Of a stretch of DNA of 64,000 nucleotides, positions 62,733 through 64,000 are shown piece by piece. Each line of letters opens with the position of its first letter. Within the stretch, counting starts at the first letter, position 1. The notes beneath the pieces were generated by a model. That model had not been told where the DNA came from and ran no database searches. It saw only the letters and a program-made list of their open reading frames with translations. Position numbers and translations under genes: made by a program. Source of the DNA: Chitinophaga agri. Its GTDB lineage: Bacteria; Bacteroidota; Bacteroidia; Chitinophagales; Chitinophagaceae. The stretch spans positions 2,356,001 through 2,420,000 of the forward strand of contig NZ_CP048113.1 of NCBI RefSeq assembly GCF_010093065.1. Reading direction: 5' to 3'.

Positions 62733-64000
62733 ATGTTAATCAGATTCACCGTAGAAAACTTTCTTTCTTTTAATGAAGAGACTGAGTTTAACATGCTTGC
62801 CGGTGATATTAGGAGGCATCCAGACCACGTAGTTAAGCTCCCGAACATTGAATTACTTAAAAGTGCTGTTATTTACGGAGCTAATGGAGCAGGCAAAAGT
62901 AATCTGTTCCGGGCACTATCTCTCTTCCGTGAAATGGTACTTGGAGGTAATATTGATATTATTACACATGACCACTATTTCCGGCATGAACAAAATAAAG
63001 AACAACTGACCACATTTGAAGTTGAGTTCATCATAGGCAAAAAAGGATATGCTTATGGCTTGTCTTACAATGCCGGAGTGGTTAAAGAAGAATGGCTATA
63101 TCTACTACATTATGGCAAAAAAGAGGATGAACTTATATTTGAACGCACTGTAAATAATAAAGGAAAACAAACATTAAAACTATCTCCGAAATATACTAAA
63201 TCCTCCAAAGAAAAACTCCGCGTAGAGTTTTATCAAGAAGATGTCTTAAAGAATAGTAACCTCTTTATTCACTTAACTAAAGATAAAAAGTTCAAGGAAA
63301 TAACGGTAGCATTTGAGTGGATCACAGAAGCAATGTTGATAATTTTTCCGGGAAGCAAGAATTTCAACTTTATCAATACATTCCTTAAAAATAAGGATTT
63401 CAAAACATTTATAAATGAAACGATTTTTAGTTTTGAAACTGGCATAAATACATTAGATGTTCAGTCCATCCCTTTAAATGTTTATTTTGGAGAAGATAAC
63501 ATCCCTGAGAGGGAACAAGTATTAAAAGATATTCAAAGCGGAGAAATATTACCGGTTGGATCGACATGCAATGCAATTGCATTGATGGAGAATGATATTC
63601 CTGTTGTTAAGAAGATAATCTCATGTCATGTTAACGAAAGAGGAGAAGAGGCTGTCTTTGAATTATGGGAAGAATCAGATGGCACCCGAAGGCTGATTGA
63701 CTTTATTCCTTTGATATACTTCCTGGTGACATTACCTGTCACTGTGATTATAGACGAAATCGATCAAAGTATACATCCCTCTTTATTAAAAGATTTTATC
63801 ACTAAGGTGCAACAAATTCCCAATAAAAAAGGTCAACTCATCATCACTACCCACGAATCAAACTTACTCGATCTCGACTTGTTCCGTCAGGATGAAATAT
63901 GGTTTGCAGAAAAGAACAAAAACGGAGAAAGTCATTTCTATCCTTTGAGTGATTTCAATGTGCGTCCTGATCTTGATATCCGTAAAGGGTATCTATCTGG
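62733..64000 (+). CDS. OLD/RloA-like AAA (AAA15-type) ATPase, C-terminus beyond window
   Basis: An ABC-type ATPase of which 422 residues are inside the window. It opens MLIRFTVENFLSFNEETEF, as usual for RecF/OLD-type proteins. Walker A is YGANGAGKSN (about residue 50), an SDGTRRL signature-like motif comes at about 315, Walker B is VIIDEIDQSIHPSLL (about 342), and the H-loop is ITTHES. The type includes RloA, AriA and other abortive-infection ATPases, usually paired with a DUF4435 or RloB gene immediately downstream, which would be outside the window. Codons are more AT-rich than in the rest, consistent with horizontal transfer. A plain chromosomal ATPase cannot be excluded. Confidence 0.85.
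   Translation, partial: MLIRFTVENFLSFNEETEFNMLAGDIRRHPDHVVKLPNIELLKSAVIYGANGAGKSNLFRALSLFREMVLGGNIDIITHDHYFRHEQNKEQLTTFEVEFIIGKKGYAYGLSYNAGVVKEEWLYLLHYGKKEDELIFERTVNNKGKQTLKLSPKYTKSSKEKLRVEFYQEDVLKNSNLFIHLTKDKKFKEITVAFEWITEAMLIIFPGSKNFNFINTFLKNKDFKTFINETIFSFETGINTLDVQSIPLNVYFGEDNIPEREQVLKDIQSGEILPVGSTCNAIALMENDIPVVKKIISCHVNERGEEAVFELWEESDGTRRLIDFIPLIYFLVTLPVTVIIDEIDQSIHPSLLKDFITKVQQIPNKKGQLIITTHESNLLDLDLFRQDEIWFAEKNKNGESHFYPLSDFNVRPDLDIRKGYLS

Overview
The window looks like chromosomal DNA of a Bacteroidota bacterium, most likely of the Chitinophagaceae (Chitinophaga-like). Four observations support this: type IX secretion (T9SS) proteins (PorP/SprF family, gliding-type C-terminal sorting domains), SusB-like GH97, GH9 and GH78 glycosidases, Bacteroidota-style promoters (TTTG, 19-21 bp, TAnnTTTG) and the absence of Shine-Dalgarno leaders. 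The genus is inference. I saw no rRNA, tRNA, CRISPR array, transposase or prophage.

Left end (1-9.2 kb): a TonB receptor-pnuC-nadR operon for uptake and activation of nicotinamide riboside (nadR runs off the left edge), a Sel1-repeat protein, a secreted GH9 glucanase, a TlpA-like thiol-disulfide protein, a DUF1801 protein and an MBL-fold hydrolase. Surface locus (9.3-21 kb): one minus-strand operon encodes a 2820-residue adhesin-like protein with 16 DUF11-type repeats and a T9SS sorting domain, a PorP/SprF partner and an OmpA/TPR/PD40 periplasmic protein. A LuxR-type regulator whose receiver lacks the phospho-Asp is divergent from it. Then come two coiled-coil membrane proteins, a MarR-GNAT fusion, a saccharopine-dehydrogenase-like protein and a divergent GH97/GH13 glucosidase pair.

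Region 29.6-34.6 kb holds small stress, membrane and regulatory genes (UspA, DoxX, methyltransferase, DUF4199, membrane-anchored LuxR, PAP2) and a 68-bp near-perfect palindrome. Region 34.6-40.5 kb is a respiration and NO-type cluster: a six-gene operon (cbb3-type oxidase subunit I, fused CcoO/cytochrome c, two small membrane proteins, group III truncated haemoglobin, hemerythrin) divergent from an Fe-S Rrf2 regulator and a stand-alone DUF542 (RIC N-terminal) gene. Three similar 24-bp operator-like sites in these promoters, in constant geometry, suggest one Rrf2 regulon.

Region 40.8-48.6 kb includes GNAT, DinB, GH78 and AraC genes and a compact cassette of PP2C phosphatase, P-loop polynucleotide-kinase-like protein and Thg1-like 3'-5' polymerase, which reads as a candidate RNA-repair module. 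An eight-EF-hand exported protein follows. Region 48.9-62.4 kb carries a Na+/H+ antiporter, a GNAT-M3 peptidase fusion, a second T9SS-sorted protein, a GNAT, YfhO, a metallophosphoesterase/di-heme peroxidase pair and a DEDDh exonuclease. The right edge enters an AT-rich OLD/RloA-like AAA ATPase gene, cut by the window end, possibly part of a defence locus. Several intergenic regions carry inverted pairs of degenerate 7-bp repeat arrays, the most unusual non-coding structure seen.
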